The notes under the pieces are model-generated. The model saw only the letters and a program-made list of their open reading frames with translations, was not told where the DNA came from and did no database searches. A stretch of DNA of 64,000 nucleotides, taken from assembly GCA_016617785.1 (NCBI GenBank), contig JADILM010000006.1:496001-560000 (forward strand). Direction: 5' to 3'. The position numbers and the translations under genes are program-made. The first letter of the stretch is position 1. Each line of letters opens with the position of its first letter. This stretch comes from Sporobolomyces roseus. Taxonomy: Eukaryota; Basidiomycota; Microbotryomycetes; Sporidiobolales; Sporidiobolaceae. Shown here one piece after another: positions 1 through 10,125 of this stretch.

Positions 1-1587
1 GGCAAGTCGAGTTCCTCCATATCACGAGGGACTTCAAGGTGACGAACGAATCCTCCTACTTGACTATAGCCGAGGATGGTTCGAAGGAAGAGTTGGAATT
101 GTTTGAACGAGATCAAAGTGACGATTCGGTACAAAGCGGCTTGTTGGAGAGGGTAGAGACGGGAGCAGATCGGTGAGGAAGGGAGCGGAGAGTCCTCTTG
201 ACTGCGGTAGAAGATATCGGAAAGGAGTTCGGGAGGGAGGGAGAGGAGAGACTGGGAATCGGATAAAATGTGAGCATGAGAGGGTAATGTCAGGAAACAC
301 GGACTTCGCAGATTTCGTCTAATTTGCCCTAATTTGAAAAATAGACTGATTTGACCTTATGTGCTCGACCCTTGACTTATTTGACCTTATTTGCTTCCTC
401 AGAGAGTAAATTTGCCAACCCCGAGGCAAATTTGGCAGTGTGTTAGCAAATTTGAGCAAATTAGCCCAAATTTGAGCAAACTTGCTGAGCTCGCATCCCG
501 CTCGCAACTCGGTCTACAGCTTTCGATCTTACTCAGGGACATTCACTTCGTCGTGTATCGACGCCGGAAAGATGCTGCGATGTCAGGAGCGAGTACCAGT
601 AATGAAAATGCCGCTGTCCAGCTTTGCCAAAAGTTCTTCGACGTCTGTAAGCTTTCACAGCGACTTCACTCGCCCAGAGTCTGTCTGTTGGAATCTTCTT
701 ATCGTAGAACACAAAAGTGACATCTGTGTGGCGGTTGAAGTCAGGCATTCAACTCCAGAGCGCGGTTTAATGGATGGACAAGCTTTTCGCCGACAACGTC
801 CAGGACAGCCCTTTCTGAATTTCTCAGGAGGCTGCACGCTTTTTGTGACGACGTGTCCCGACTCTGAGCTGACGATAGCGCTTTCTGAGGTATATCGTGA
901 CCCAAAACTCTTCCTCACTTGCCCATTTTTCCCGTTCGACATTTCTAACCTGATTTTGAGACCTCTCAGCCCCCGATAGTCGTTGTACAGTAGGACTGGA
1001 CCTGTTGGATTGTAGCGAAACTAAGGATTCGGTCGGTAGCGCATTGGAGAAGGCTAGACAGAGCGAAAGCTCAAAAGAAAGATTTCGGATCGTCGTCAAG
1101 CTCGCTACACCGGCCTCTCGGGCCTCGACCTGCTCTCATACCAATCTGAAGATTAACGAGATGTCTCAGAAGCTTTAGCTTCAAGCGCTTTGATCGCCAT
1201 CAAGCAGAATCACGATTCGCAAGAAATCAAAGCGACAACGACGTATTCGACTATTTTGACGTTCCCTGACAGTACAGAGCACTCCAGGAGCGCAGGGACG
1301 TTGATAACGTATCCAACAGCTGTCTGGCGGATGCTTTAGCGGATATTAGAGCAAATTAGGCGAGAGCGAGGCAAATTTGTCGAGCGACTGGCAAATTTGC
1401 TCTCTCAAAGACCAAATTTGACCAATTTTGAACATACTTGCAATCTCGTTCGCTAATAAGCTCAGTGAGGTCGCAGATTTGACCTAATAATGTCAAGTAA
1501 GCTGGCTAGTGCAAATTAGACCATATTTGTTCAAATCTGTTGAACCCCCTATCCCCTGACAAATGAGTAGCGTAATGAACTTACCAT
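1..1587 (-). CDS. F-box protein, copy A (3' end outside window)
   Basis: Minus-strand gene cut by the left edge. The ATG is at 1587-1585 and is followed at once by a GTAAGT donor; the acceptor AG is at 253-252, so exon 1 is only the start codon and exon 2 runs from 251 off the window. Exon 2 is open and begins with an F-box, LPPELLSDIF. It closely matches the plus-strand paralogue at 26470, including the final part of the intron and the upstream region. The first intron is 1333 nt because a 1274-bp transposon (288-1561) sits inside it; in the paralogue it is 57 nt. F-box proteins normally bind Skp1 and recruit substrates to SCF ubiquitin ligases; the substrate here is unknown. Whether the copy is functional depends on splicing of the enlarged intron and on the part outside the window. 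Confidence 0.7.
288..1561. mobile_element. Non-autonomous DNA transposon in the F-box A intron
   Basis: The ends form a short inverted repeat: TGTCAGG at 288-294 and CCTGACA at 1555-1561. Comparison with the empty homologous site in copy B (minus-strand TCATTACCC) shows a clean insertion with a 2-bp AA duplication, or 3-bp AAT if one terminal base is flank. About 200 bp inside each end is crowded with GCAAATTTG, CTAATTTG and GATTTGACC motifs in opposite orientations (308-480 and 1335-1540), like subterminal transposase-binding repeats. The interior (about 490-1330) has no convincing transposase; its ORFs are short and low in coding character. Superfamily uncertain; a 2-3 bp duplication with dense subterminal repeats would suit CACTA/Plavaka-like or PIF-Harbinger-like elements. 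Confidence 0.72.
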
Positions 1588-2000
1588 TCCGAGTCAATGG
1601 TGATGTGTGCAATCTAATGGTCGCTTGCTACAGTTTGAGGACGAGAAGAAGAGAAGTGAGGGGGGAAGAAAGAAAAAGGGAGCGAGTAAATTTCTCAAGT
1701 CCGGATGAATTCCTCGGACTTTTTCGAGCTTGTTCAGGGGAGAACTCTATTAGAGCAGTAGAGCTCCTCTGAAGGGGCGTTTGAGCTGTGAAAGAGCATC
1801 AGGTTCGATTTCGCAAGAAAGTCGACGTATTCGAAAACTTTTCGCAAGGGGGTCGAGCGATTTCTCTCAAACAGCCCCATTTCGATCCAATCGACTCGCA
1901 CACCGACTTGGGCAAACTTCAGAATCAAGGGAATGACCGTCGAGGGTGCGAAGTCGCCACAAGCGACAACGCTAACAGATTCTAGCTTGTGCAGTTTTCG
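1562..2000 (-). repeat. Promoter part of inverted duplication (with about 26040-26490)
   Basis: Read on the minus strand, this stretch aligns with the region upstream of F-box B: shared blocks include TTCGAATRCGTCGACTTTC, CAGCTCAAACGCCCCTT, GAGCTCTACTGCTC and ACTCGCTCCCTTTTT. The alignment continues to about 2000, after which similarity fades. It shows that copies A and B arose by duplication of gene plus promoter, now in opposite orientation about 24 kb apart. Confidence 0.75.
1810..1847 (-). promoter_or_regulatory. Paired TTGCGAA sites upstream of F-box A
   Basis: Two TTGCGAA heptamers on the minus strand (1816-1810 and 1847-1841), 31 nt apart and about 223-260 nt upstream of the ATG. The same pair occurs at the same place upstream of B, and closely spaced pairs occur upstream of C, E and F. 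Function as a transcription factor site is inferred from this recurrence only. Confidence 0.4.
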
Positions 2001-2480
2001 CTCAACAGCTGGTTTTTCGCTTTATCCCCAGGCGTTTCCTCGCGATTCGAGAGCGGTGGGGGGAGGAGGTAGACAATGCATCGTCTTTTCGCTCTGTTAT
2101 TCATGGGGGAGGGTCGTTTCATCGAGCTCCAACACTTTCGCAGGGACGTTCTGGGGATTTCTTCGTCCAATTCCAAAAATCCAGCCAACTCATGGGGAGC
2201 TCTTGCTTGAGCTTTGCCCCGACACTTTGACGAATGGTCCTCGTTGTATTCCAAACTTAGCCAATCCTGTGTAGGTCCCGACGGGGGCGCTACACAACCT
2301 TTTTTGTTTGCTCTCGACTTTCGAAAAACATCCTCTGCGTAACGTCGATCCTACTGGCATGACTCTCTCTCACAGACAACAAAGAAGAACGAGTGAGCAA
2401 TGCGATTGTTTGCAGTAGTAGCAGAAAAGCTCTCCTCTTCCACTTCGAAAACCGATAAAATCCCATATTCCTCGACAAAT
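2001..2480. other. Intergenic between ADA3 3' end and F-box A promoter
   Basis: Holds the 3' flank of ADA3 and sequence beyond the duplicated promoter. No gene or repeat is recognised; short ORFs on both strands lack homologues I know. Confidence 0.5.
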
Positions 2481-4950
2481 TCACCCTACCTCATCCTCAT
2501 CTTCCTCCTCGATACTCTCGAGCATTCCCTCGTACACGCTCTTCTCCGGAATTCCCCACCACCTACTAGTATCCCCACCCTCCTCAAACCAAGGTTTGAA
2601 ACATTCAACCAACGCATTCCTCTTCTCAACGGCCTCCATCAACACGGGACTGATCGGTACTTTACTAGGATCCTCTTCTTTCTTCTCTTTCACTTGAGCT
2701 CCTCCAGCAGTAACCTTCTTCTTCTTCTTGTGATCTGTCCTCTGTCGTTTGTGCCATCCAGCTTCGATCACTCGTTCTTGTGCGTCTCGTGCAGTCTCGT
2801 AATCTTGATAAGCCATTCGGTCTTTCACGATTGACATCAAGATTGATTTGCGCGATTCGTTCAGTTCGACTTGTTGTTGCAGGAGGCGTTGACATGCTCG
2901 GAGTGAAGTCGAAATCTCATCATCTTCTCGAGTTGTCCAATCGACCTAAAAACCGCAATCACACTCTTTATCAGCTAATCCCCCAATCGGATCACAAGAG
3001 AGTAGAAGAAACTTACCTCCTCTTCAGGTAACAATCCAATAAACCTCAATTCCCTTTTAATCCTCTCCTCCAAATCGACAGCGTCCATTTCCGCCTTCCT
3101 CCCATTCCTCTCCCTCTCAACCTCGACTCCTTCATCCTCCTCCATCGCATCTCCATCCTCCTCATCACTCTCCTCCTCTCTCTCAATCCATTTACTCGCC
3201 TCTTCAAACGCCAACGCACTCATGAGTCTCTCACTCAAAGGACCCAAAAAAATATTCTCAGTTCCCATCGCCTCTTCACTCAAATGAGCAGGTTTCAGTC
3301 GTGGTAACGGAGGAGGTTCGAGTGGGTGAGGGGGTTGGGGTCGAAGTGGTCGGTTCTGGTTCTGGTTCTGGGCGGAGGAGGGAGGTTGGTCAAAATCTTC
3401 TTCTTCCCATTTTTGTAAGTAGGGTTTCCCTAATGGTGGAATAATATAAGGTGCTACGTCCTCCGGCTTGAAACACCCAAAACAACATCAGCATTACACA
3501 CTCGCACAGAGGAACAAGGGATAAAGGAGAAGAAAACGTACTTTGGCAGCTAAGAAAGCTAAATCGTCTTCACCAAAAGGTCTCAAAAACATTTCGGTCC
3601 AATTCGTGAAAGTAGAATGAGCGATCTGTTGTCCCGGTTTCGCATTCGAGAAATCACCTCTAACTTCGGCTTGTCTCTTCGCAGTCGGTACTGGAGGGAT
3701 ACAGGGAGGTTTGAGAGGAACGAGTGGGTATTGTGGGACGTAGAATGCGGTTGCGTTCCCTGGAGGGGAGGGTTTGATCGGGATTGAATGTTTTGTGAAA
3801 CGTTCTTCTTTGAGACGGCGAGCGAGCGGGTTGAGACGAGGAAGGGAGGGATCGGTGGAGGTCGAGGCGACGGGCTGGGGAACAGGAGAATTGAGGGCGG
3901 AAGGTGTTGGGGGAGCAGTAGCGGAACCGGAAGCGGGAGCGGGAGTAGGAGTAGAGGTCGAGATGGGAGTCGGAGATTGACCTTGGGTGAAGGAATCAAG
4001 TTTACGAATCTTTTGTAAAATCGGTTGTTCAGCTGTGCCGAGTTAACGATCTACTATAAGCACTGTCTAGCAGGTAACAGATAGTTGAGAGACAGCTACG
4101 CACGACCTTGTGTATCAGTACCTGAATCGTCTGAATCGATTACATGATCTCGTTTCCGTTTCTTCTTGTCGTGATGTCGAGGTGGTTTCGGTTGATCCAA
4201 GTCTTCTTCCGGTTCAGGAGATGAAGCAGCTGAACATTCGGATCGAATCAGTATCTCGCCAACTTCCGCAGAGAAAGAGAGGGGGCGAAACTGACCATCA
4301 GCAGAGATAGGATTCTTTTGGGACTGAACCTCTTTCATGACCGTATCTTCTTTCACCGGCAGCACGGGCTGGGGTGTACTCTTCATCGCCGTCTGTTTCT
4401 TTGCCTGATTCTCTTTCTTCGCTGCCATTTTCTGCGCCTGAACTTTCCTCTCCTTCTCCCTCTCCTCATTCTCCCTCGCCTGAACCCTCTTGACATCTTC
4501 TTCCTGTTGCCTCCTGATCGCCGCCTCTCTTTCCTCTCTCTGCCTACTCTCCAACCTATCCCTCTCTGCTTTCTCGACCCTCTCTTTCTCTCTCCTCTCT
4601 TCTTCCTCCCTCTTTTTCCTCCTCTCGCCTTCTTTCACCCTCCCCGCCTCTTCCGCAGTTTTCCTCTCGATCGTTTGTCGTTCGAGTAAGAGTTTCTTGT
4701 TGTCCTCTTTGAGTTGTACTCGGGTTGAGGCGGCGAATCGAGATGCGACGAGAACGGTTCGGAGGTTGAGCAGAGTTTGGTTAGGTAAAGGACCGGTTGA
4801 AGAGGAGCAGGTTATGAGAGGTGACGAGGCATTCGCGGGAGTGTGGAGTGGGAACTTTGTGAGAGGTTGGAGTTGGGAAGATGAGGAGGAAGTTGAAGAG
4901 GAAACTGAGGCTGAGAGTGGGGGAGGCGGTAGAGGAGGTGGATTCGGCAT
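2481..4950 (-). CDS. ADA3: SAGA/ADA histone acetyltransferase subunit Ada3
   Basis: Ada3 (Ngg1) bridges Ada2/Gcn5 within the SAGA and ADA histone acetyltransferase complexes in the nucleus. The start is ATG at 4950 (MPNPPPLPPPP). A low-complexity N-terminus is followed by a long charged coiled coil (Glu/Arg/Lys-rich, about residues 80-180). The C-terminal Ada3 domain is visible as FLGPLSERLMSAL, LEERIKRELRFIGLLPEEE and, after an intron, VDWTTREDDEI and RNALVECFKPWF, ending DEDEVG at 2481. Introns inferred from splice signals include one after DTQ near 4095, one after AFLAAK near 3540 (acceptor next to PEDVAPYIIPPLG) and one at 2946-3016 (71 nt). A 66-nt stretch near 4225-4292 has good splice signals and no stop, so it may be a further optional intron. 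Confidence 0.88.
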
Positions 4951-5451
4951 AGCTGCTCAAGGGTATGAGCTAGTCAGAGTGTAGCTGTATCAAGAGTTGA
5001 GAGATGGGGAGAGTTAGCGAGATGAGATCTACATTTTCCCCATCAAGGCGTACCGATGACTGGATGGATAGCTGAAAGCAATGGCTTACAATCTATTTCC
5101 CTTCTAGTACCATTCAAACTAATCCCGGTTGAGTGTAGATGCGAGATTGAGAAGTCGAAATGAAACCAATCAATCGATTCTGTCTGAAACGCGCTCTTGG
5201 GTTCTCCTGCGCGGTTTACTGTGTTTGTAGGTGAATGGAGAGACTAGGTGAGTGATTGACAAGAGGGAGAGTGAAGTGTAGAAAGTCAGAAAGTCTCATC
5301 TCGTTTCAACCTCGACTTGTCTCCCTCTCACATCTCCCAGCTAGCTCTTCGTACTCTACTCATCCAGACCTGAACCGTAGTAGAACAGAGCCGCTCGCTC
5401 GCTGGTCGAGTAAACGCTCCCCTCTCCTCTCCTCTCCTCGTCGTTCTTTCG
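4951..5451. promoter_or_regulatory. Divergent promoter region ADA3 / SLC41-family gene
   Basis: About 500 bp between two diverging start codons, with CT- and AG-rich stretches (for example around 5320-5445). No specific element is recognised beyond its position. Confidence 0.4.
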
Positions 5452-7600
5452 ATGAATTCTCTCACCCACGCTCGACTCCCACGCGAAGATTCCCACGGAT
5501 TACAATGCATCCAACCCTTTACAAACTCTGCACGGAAAGGGAAAGAGCGTGCAACCTCTCAAGAAGAAGAAGAAGTATCAGATGAAATTGATCAACTAGC
5601 CGATTCAGACGACGACGATCAAGAAATCGAAGGACTCCTCCCACAAACCCAAGAGTCAACAACCGAGAATGAGACGGAAGGAGGGAATGAAGAAGGCGAG
5701 GGGGGACGAGGGAATTTAGTAGCGAGCGATTTGAGGAGTGAGAGGAAGGGTAAAGCGAGAGGGAAGGGAGGGTGGAATGCTATGAATAGTGGAATGAGGA
5801 AGAGGTTCTTGAGGGAAATGTTGGTCGAGGTAAGCGAACGAGCTCTCTACTTTCGCAAAACAGAGACGAAGGAATTGACCTTGTTCACAAGATGAGCGCT
5901 CGTACAGACTCTACCTGTCTTCTTTCTCGTGTTGGTCGGAGCGATCTTGACGGGAGAACTATTGGACAAGCTACAGAGTTGGAGAGTTTTCATTCGAATT
6001 GAAGAACTCTTCATTCTCGTTCCAATCCTCCTCAATCTCAAGGGTTCGTTTCCCCTTCTCTTCTCTTTTCACTTACCTCAAACTGACCATCCATAAGAGG
6101 CGTTCGTAGGTAATCTCGAGATGAACCTAGCAGCTCGTTTCTCCACCTCGGCAAACATTGGCGAGCTAGACCTCAAACGAACTCGTCGTTCCCTAATCCT
6201 CGGCAACCTCGCTCTCCTCCAAGTACAAGCACTCATCGTTTCCCTCATCTCTGGACTCCTCGCTTTCCTCCTAGGTCTCGCAAGTCGAAAAGGAGTACAT
6301 CATGCACTCCAACACCCAGTGCACAAAGGAGGGATCGGATTAGGGAATGAGGAGTTGAGGGGTGGGTACTTCGAGGCGCTATTGGTGTTGGTTGTTAGTA
6401 TGCTCGCTGCGGGAATCTCGAGTGGAGTACTGGGAAGCTTCATGTGTAGTTTAGTCGTCGTTTGTAGGAGGTTCAAAATCAATCCAGGTGAAAAAACTCT
6501 CTACTCTATCCGATCTGTCGATCTCCCAAACTGATCTGGTTCTGCAAGAGTGTTCACAGATAACGTCGCTACACCGATTGCGGCCATGTTAGGAGATGTA
6601 GTCACTCTAGTAATCCTAGGAGGTTTGGCATCACTCTTTGCGAAATTCATGGGTAAAACTTCCCTCTCTCTCTCCCTCTTCCCAAATCCCTCACTCACCA
6701 CCCTTTCAAACTCACAGGAACGATCATTTCGACACTAGTATTCATTCTCTTACTGGTGGCAGTCGGTTTCAATCTAGTCTTCACTTTCCGGAATGCCTAC
6801 GTCCAAGAATTGCTCTCAGTCGGTTGGGGACCCCTCTTCTTAGCAATGGCTCTCTCTTCGTATGCTCTCCCCTCTCCTCTCTCTCTCTCTCTCTCTTCAG
6901 AGAAACCTCACTAACCCTCGCGCAATTGAGATAGTGGTTCGGGAGTAGTATTGGAAACCTACGTTCAATCCTACCCAGGTTTCTCCCTCCTCGCTCCCAT
7001 ATTCACTTCGATCTCAGGTGCTACATCTTCTGTATTCGTCGCTAGAACAAGTACGGCCTTGCACAGTGGGAAAGAAAAAGATGAACCGTTTTGGATTACT
7101 GGGAGTGTGTTGTTCGTATTGGGAGTTGGGGTGATGGGATTGAGTTGGGCGTTTGGATGGGCGACAGGTCAGGTACCGAGAGGGGTTGGGTTCGGGTTGT
7201 GTTATTTGGGAGTGAGCGCTATACAGGTAAAAGCTCGACTCAATTCGCGAATCTGTCGGATACTGACTGATTGGTGATCACAATCGGACCTGCAGACGAT
7301 ATTGGGTTTAGTGATCGCTCAGCAAGGTTCCCTTTTACTATGGAAATGGGACTACGATCCAGATGGCATGTCCTTCTCCCCTCCTTTGTCGCTACTGTTC
7401 ACTGACCTCGATCTTTATTGATCACAGTCTACGCACTTCCATTACTCTCTTCGTTCCTAGATGTCTCAGGTCAACTTCTCTTAGTCGGAGCATTCGCAAT
7501 CTCTACTACTAAAATGGTTCCAGAGGCTATCGTTGGCGAGGTGACGGGAGAAGGAGGGAAAGAAGTATTGGATGGACTGATAAAGAGGTATTTATGGTAG
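5452..7600 (+). CDS. SLC41/MgtE-type divalent cation (Mg2+) transporter
   Basis: Predicted membrane transporter with two SLC41 integral-membrane domains. Domain 1 begins LPVFFLVLVGAILTGELLD and holds the hallmark GNLEMNLAARFSTSANIGEL and later INPDNVATPIAA. Domain 2 begins SGVVLETYVQSYPGFSLLAP and holds DPDGVYALPLLSSFLD. The N-terminus (about 125 residues) is acidic and serine-rich, presumably cytosolic. Seven or so short introns are inferred; each restores the family sequence (for example after MLVE near 5829, after LLNLK near 6046, after FKINP near 6487 and after SAIQ near 7226). The intron after DPD starts with GC rather than GT. The start at 5452 is the first ATG of the open frame; a shorter start is possible. 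It ends LIKRYLW. Human SLC41 proteins carry Mg2+, and that role is inferred here. Confidence 0.82.
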
Positions 7601-8070
7601 ACCGACGCATTCAGTACGCATTTGCATAGACACTATTCCGTTTGTTCTCGAGCGAAAGAAGAGAGCGAGATTCACCCGCGATTCCTATCTCTGCGTTTGT
7701 GCATCCTCAACGTTCGAGCGCATCGCTGATGCGAGGAAGAGAGAAAAGGTACTGATTATCCAATGGATTGGGAAGGGTAAAGCGAGAGAGAAGGTGAGGT
7801 ATGTCTAGTGCGAAGGAAAACTGCAAAGGTAAAAAATCGGAGAGAAGAGGGGAGTCAAAGGTAGGCTAGGAATGAAGTAGCGTGGTCAGGAAAGAGAGTA
7901 GGGGAGTTCTGTGGGACAGAGAAAGAGGGAGAGGAAATCGAAAGAGGAGAGAAAGCGTAGGCAGGGTATCTAAAAAGCGTTGTTCGTTTTTCTGTTTCGT
8001 ATCTTGTTCGTGATTCATCACTGTACATAATCAAGCGGTGTGTGTCGTTTATCTTCCTATTTCCTGTCGT
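7601..8070. other. Convergent intergenic region
   Basis: 3' flanks of the SLC41-type gene and DCN1 facing each other. Purine-rich (GAGAGAGG-type) sequence at 7740-7970. No gene is seen. Confidence 0.5.
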
Positions 8071-9789
8071 TCAAGCGGTGTTGTCCATCTTCTCTCTCTC
8101 ATCCTTCTCTTGTTTCCACCCAACGAAATTATCAATCGTACTTGGCCCTACTCGTTCAAAACCTACCCCGAATCAGTCCATCTACCCCTTCACTCACCAA
8201 GCACAAGACAAGAGAAAAGTGTGAAAGAAAACTTACAAGCGTCCATTTCTGACCAACCCTCCAAATCTTCCCCTACAGTCTCGATAAACTCTAACAACAT
8301 TCCCCAAGTATCCGTACTAACACTTTTAAAACCCTCCCCTAAACCCTCTGCGTACTCTACAAACTCTTTTCCCAATTTGTATTTAGGGGCGAGGACGACC
8401 GAGAGAACGGGTAAGGCGAGAGAGGGGGGAAGTGATTTTGAACCGTCCGGGAGGAGGAATGGGAAGAGGAAGGAATAGAATGATGAGAAGGAGGGTCGGG
8501 GTGGTGAGAAGATATCGTCGAATACCTGGGAGGGAGAGGCGGGAGTTGAGGGGTAGAGGGTGGATTCGAGTTGAGTCAAGTGAGCGGATAATTCGGATGA
8601 AGTGCGAATACTAGCAAGATAGGAACGAGCTTGTTTAGAGATTCGACAGGAAGAATCAGTGAGAGAAGAGAGAAGTGAAGCGTACTTGAGGGGACGAAGT
8701 GTAGATTCGAAATCGTTATAAGCGAACGAACCGAAAGTACCAGGTTTCGCTTTCAAATTCCAAGCCAACAAGAACGGGTAAACCTACGATATTGAACGAC
8801 CTCGATTAGTCAGTCTTCGAGAATAGAGAGTGATCGAGAGAAGCGCAAAAACGTACACCTTCCATACTCAATCCCATCTCTTCAAACAATTTTTCAATCC
8901 CTTCCCCACCCATCATGCCCTCCTCCGCATCTTCTCCCTTCTCCGCAAAAGGTTCAAACCAGTTCTTGAGCGCTTCTTCGAAGGGAACGGGTTTCGGAGG
9001 TGGTGAGATTGCTTTCTTGGTTTTAGAGGATTTCGATTTGGAAGGTTTGGAGGTTGAAGGGATTGGGGTATGCTCAGAGGGTGTAGAGGGTGGTGAGTTT
9101 GCTTTGAGCTTCGATTTGGATTTGGTCGAGGTGGTTGAAGCTGTAATTTCTCGTCGCAATTAAGTACCCCTCGAGGAGAGAGAGTAGGTAATTCGCAGTG
9201 AGAGCTTACCTTTCGCCGTACCCTTCTTCTTTGCTTTGGGTTCCATAATGACTACATCATCATCCTCACTCTCCTGTTCCAATTCCGAAGTGTACTCAAC
9301 TTTGGCTTTTGATTTCCCTTTCTTCTTCTTCTCGACGACTGGTTCAACTTTCTTCGCTTTCCCTTTCCCCTTCTTGACCGGTTTGACTAGTTCCTCCTCG
9401 CTTTCACTCTGATCGTCGCTGTCGTCTGAAATGATGATCTCTTCTTGTTTCCTCTTTCCTTTCCCTTTGACTGGTGGTTTCTTGGCTACTGGTGAGGCTT
9501 TAGCTTTTGGTTTGGGTTTAGCTTTCGTAGTAGTACTAGTAGTGGAGGACTTTTTCTTCTTGACAGGAGGAGGATCGTCTGATTCTTGATCGGATGAATC
9601 GGAAGAAGGAGGAGGGGGAACTTGTTTCTTTGATGAAGAGCGTGTAGTCTTTTTGCTAGTAGTGGTAGAGGAGGTTGAAGTAGCTGGTGCTTTGCGTTTG
9701 GGAGCCTGATCAAGAGTGAGTGGGAGTCAGGAGTGATTCGATGATGATGATGAAAGATAGGAGGTTTGAACCACAAGGGAGCTTACCAT
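8071..9789 (-). CDS. DCN1: DCN1-like cullin neddylation factor with basic N-terminus
   Basis: DCN1 proteins are scaffold E3s that help Ubc12 attach NEDD8/Rub1 to cullins. The potentiating-neddylation domain is visible as FEEMGLSMEGVYPFLLAWNL, GTFGSFAYNDF, SVSTDTWGMLLEFIETVGED and, after the last intron, DAWPSTIDNFVGWKQEKD, ending at TGA 8073-8071. Introns: ATG at 9789-9787 is followed directly by GTAAGCTCCC, so exon 1 is the start codon alone, joining to APKRKAPAT; others lie near 9160-9210, 8787-8865 and 8140-8230. The first 165 or so residues are Lys/Ser-rich instead of the UBA domain of yeast Dcn1. They contain two SUMO-interaction-like patches, EEIIISDDSDD and EDDDVVIMEP. Identification of the C-terminal domain is firm; the role of the N-terminus is unknown. 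Confidence 0.82.
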
Positions 9790-10125
9790 GTTGTGTTAGA
9801 CTCGAGTAGGGACTAGCGAGCGTGTCCTTGAGCTAGTTCAAAGTGTGTTTGAGTGGGTTCAAGTGAATGGTACAAGAACAAGAGATAAATCTAGTTGAAT
9901 ATAGTTGAATGTCAACCTCTTCTCTGTCTCTCCCATAACTCGCTCAAACTGCTCTCCAACTGCTTTGAAATACTCTCACTGATCTCTATACTCTATCGAA
10001 CACGCGACGTGAGTCTCTCCTTGTCTACTCACCTTCTCACTCTTTGTTGATCTCTCTCTTCACCTTGCACAGTCTAACCTCTCGTTCATGCACCACTGAA
10101 CCCACCCACTCCTCCCTTGTAGCTC
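9790..10125. promoter_or_regulatory. Divergent promoter region DCN1 / RAD18
   Basis: 336 bp between diverging start codons. CT-rich on the RAD18 side (10010-10120). No specific site is recognised. Confidence 0.4.

Noticed and set aside
482..1099. ORFs inside the 288-1561 element as a transposase
   Set aside because: Short, on both strands, with no catalytic motif or plausible composition; the element is treated as non-autonomous.
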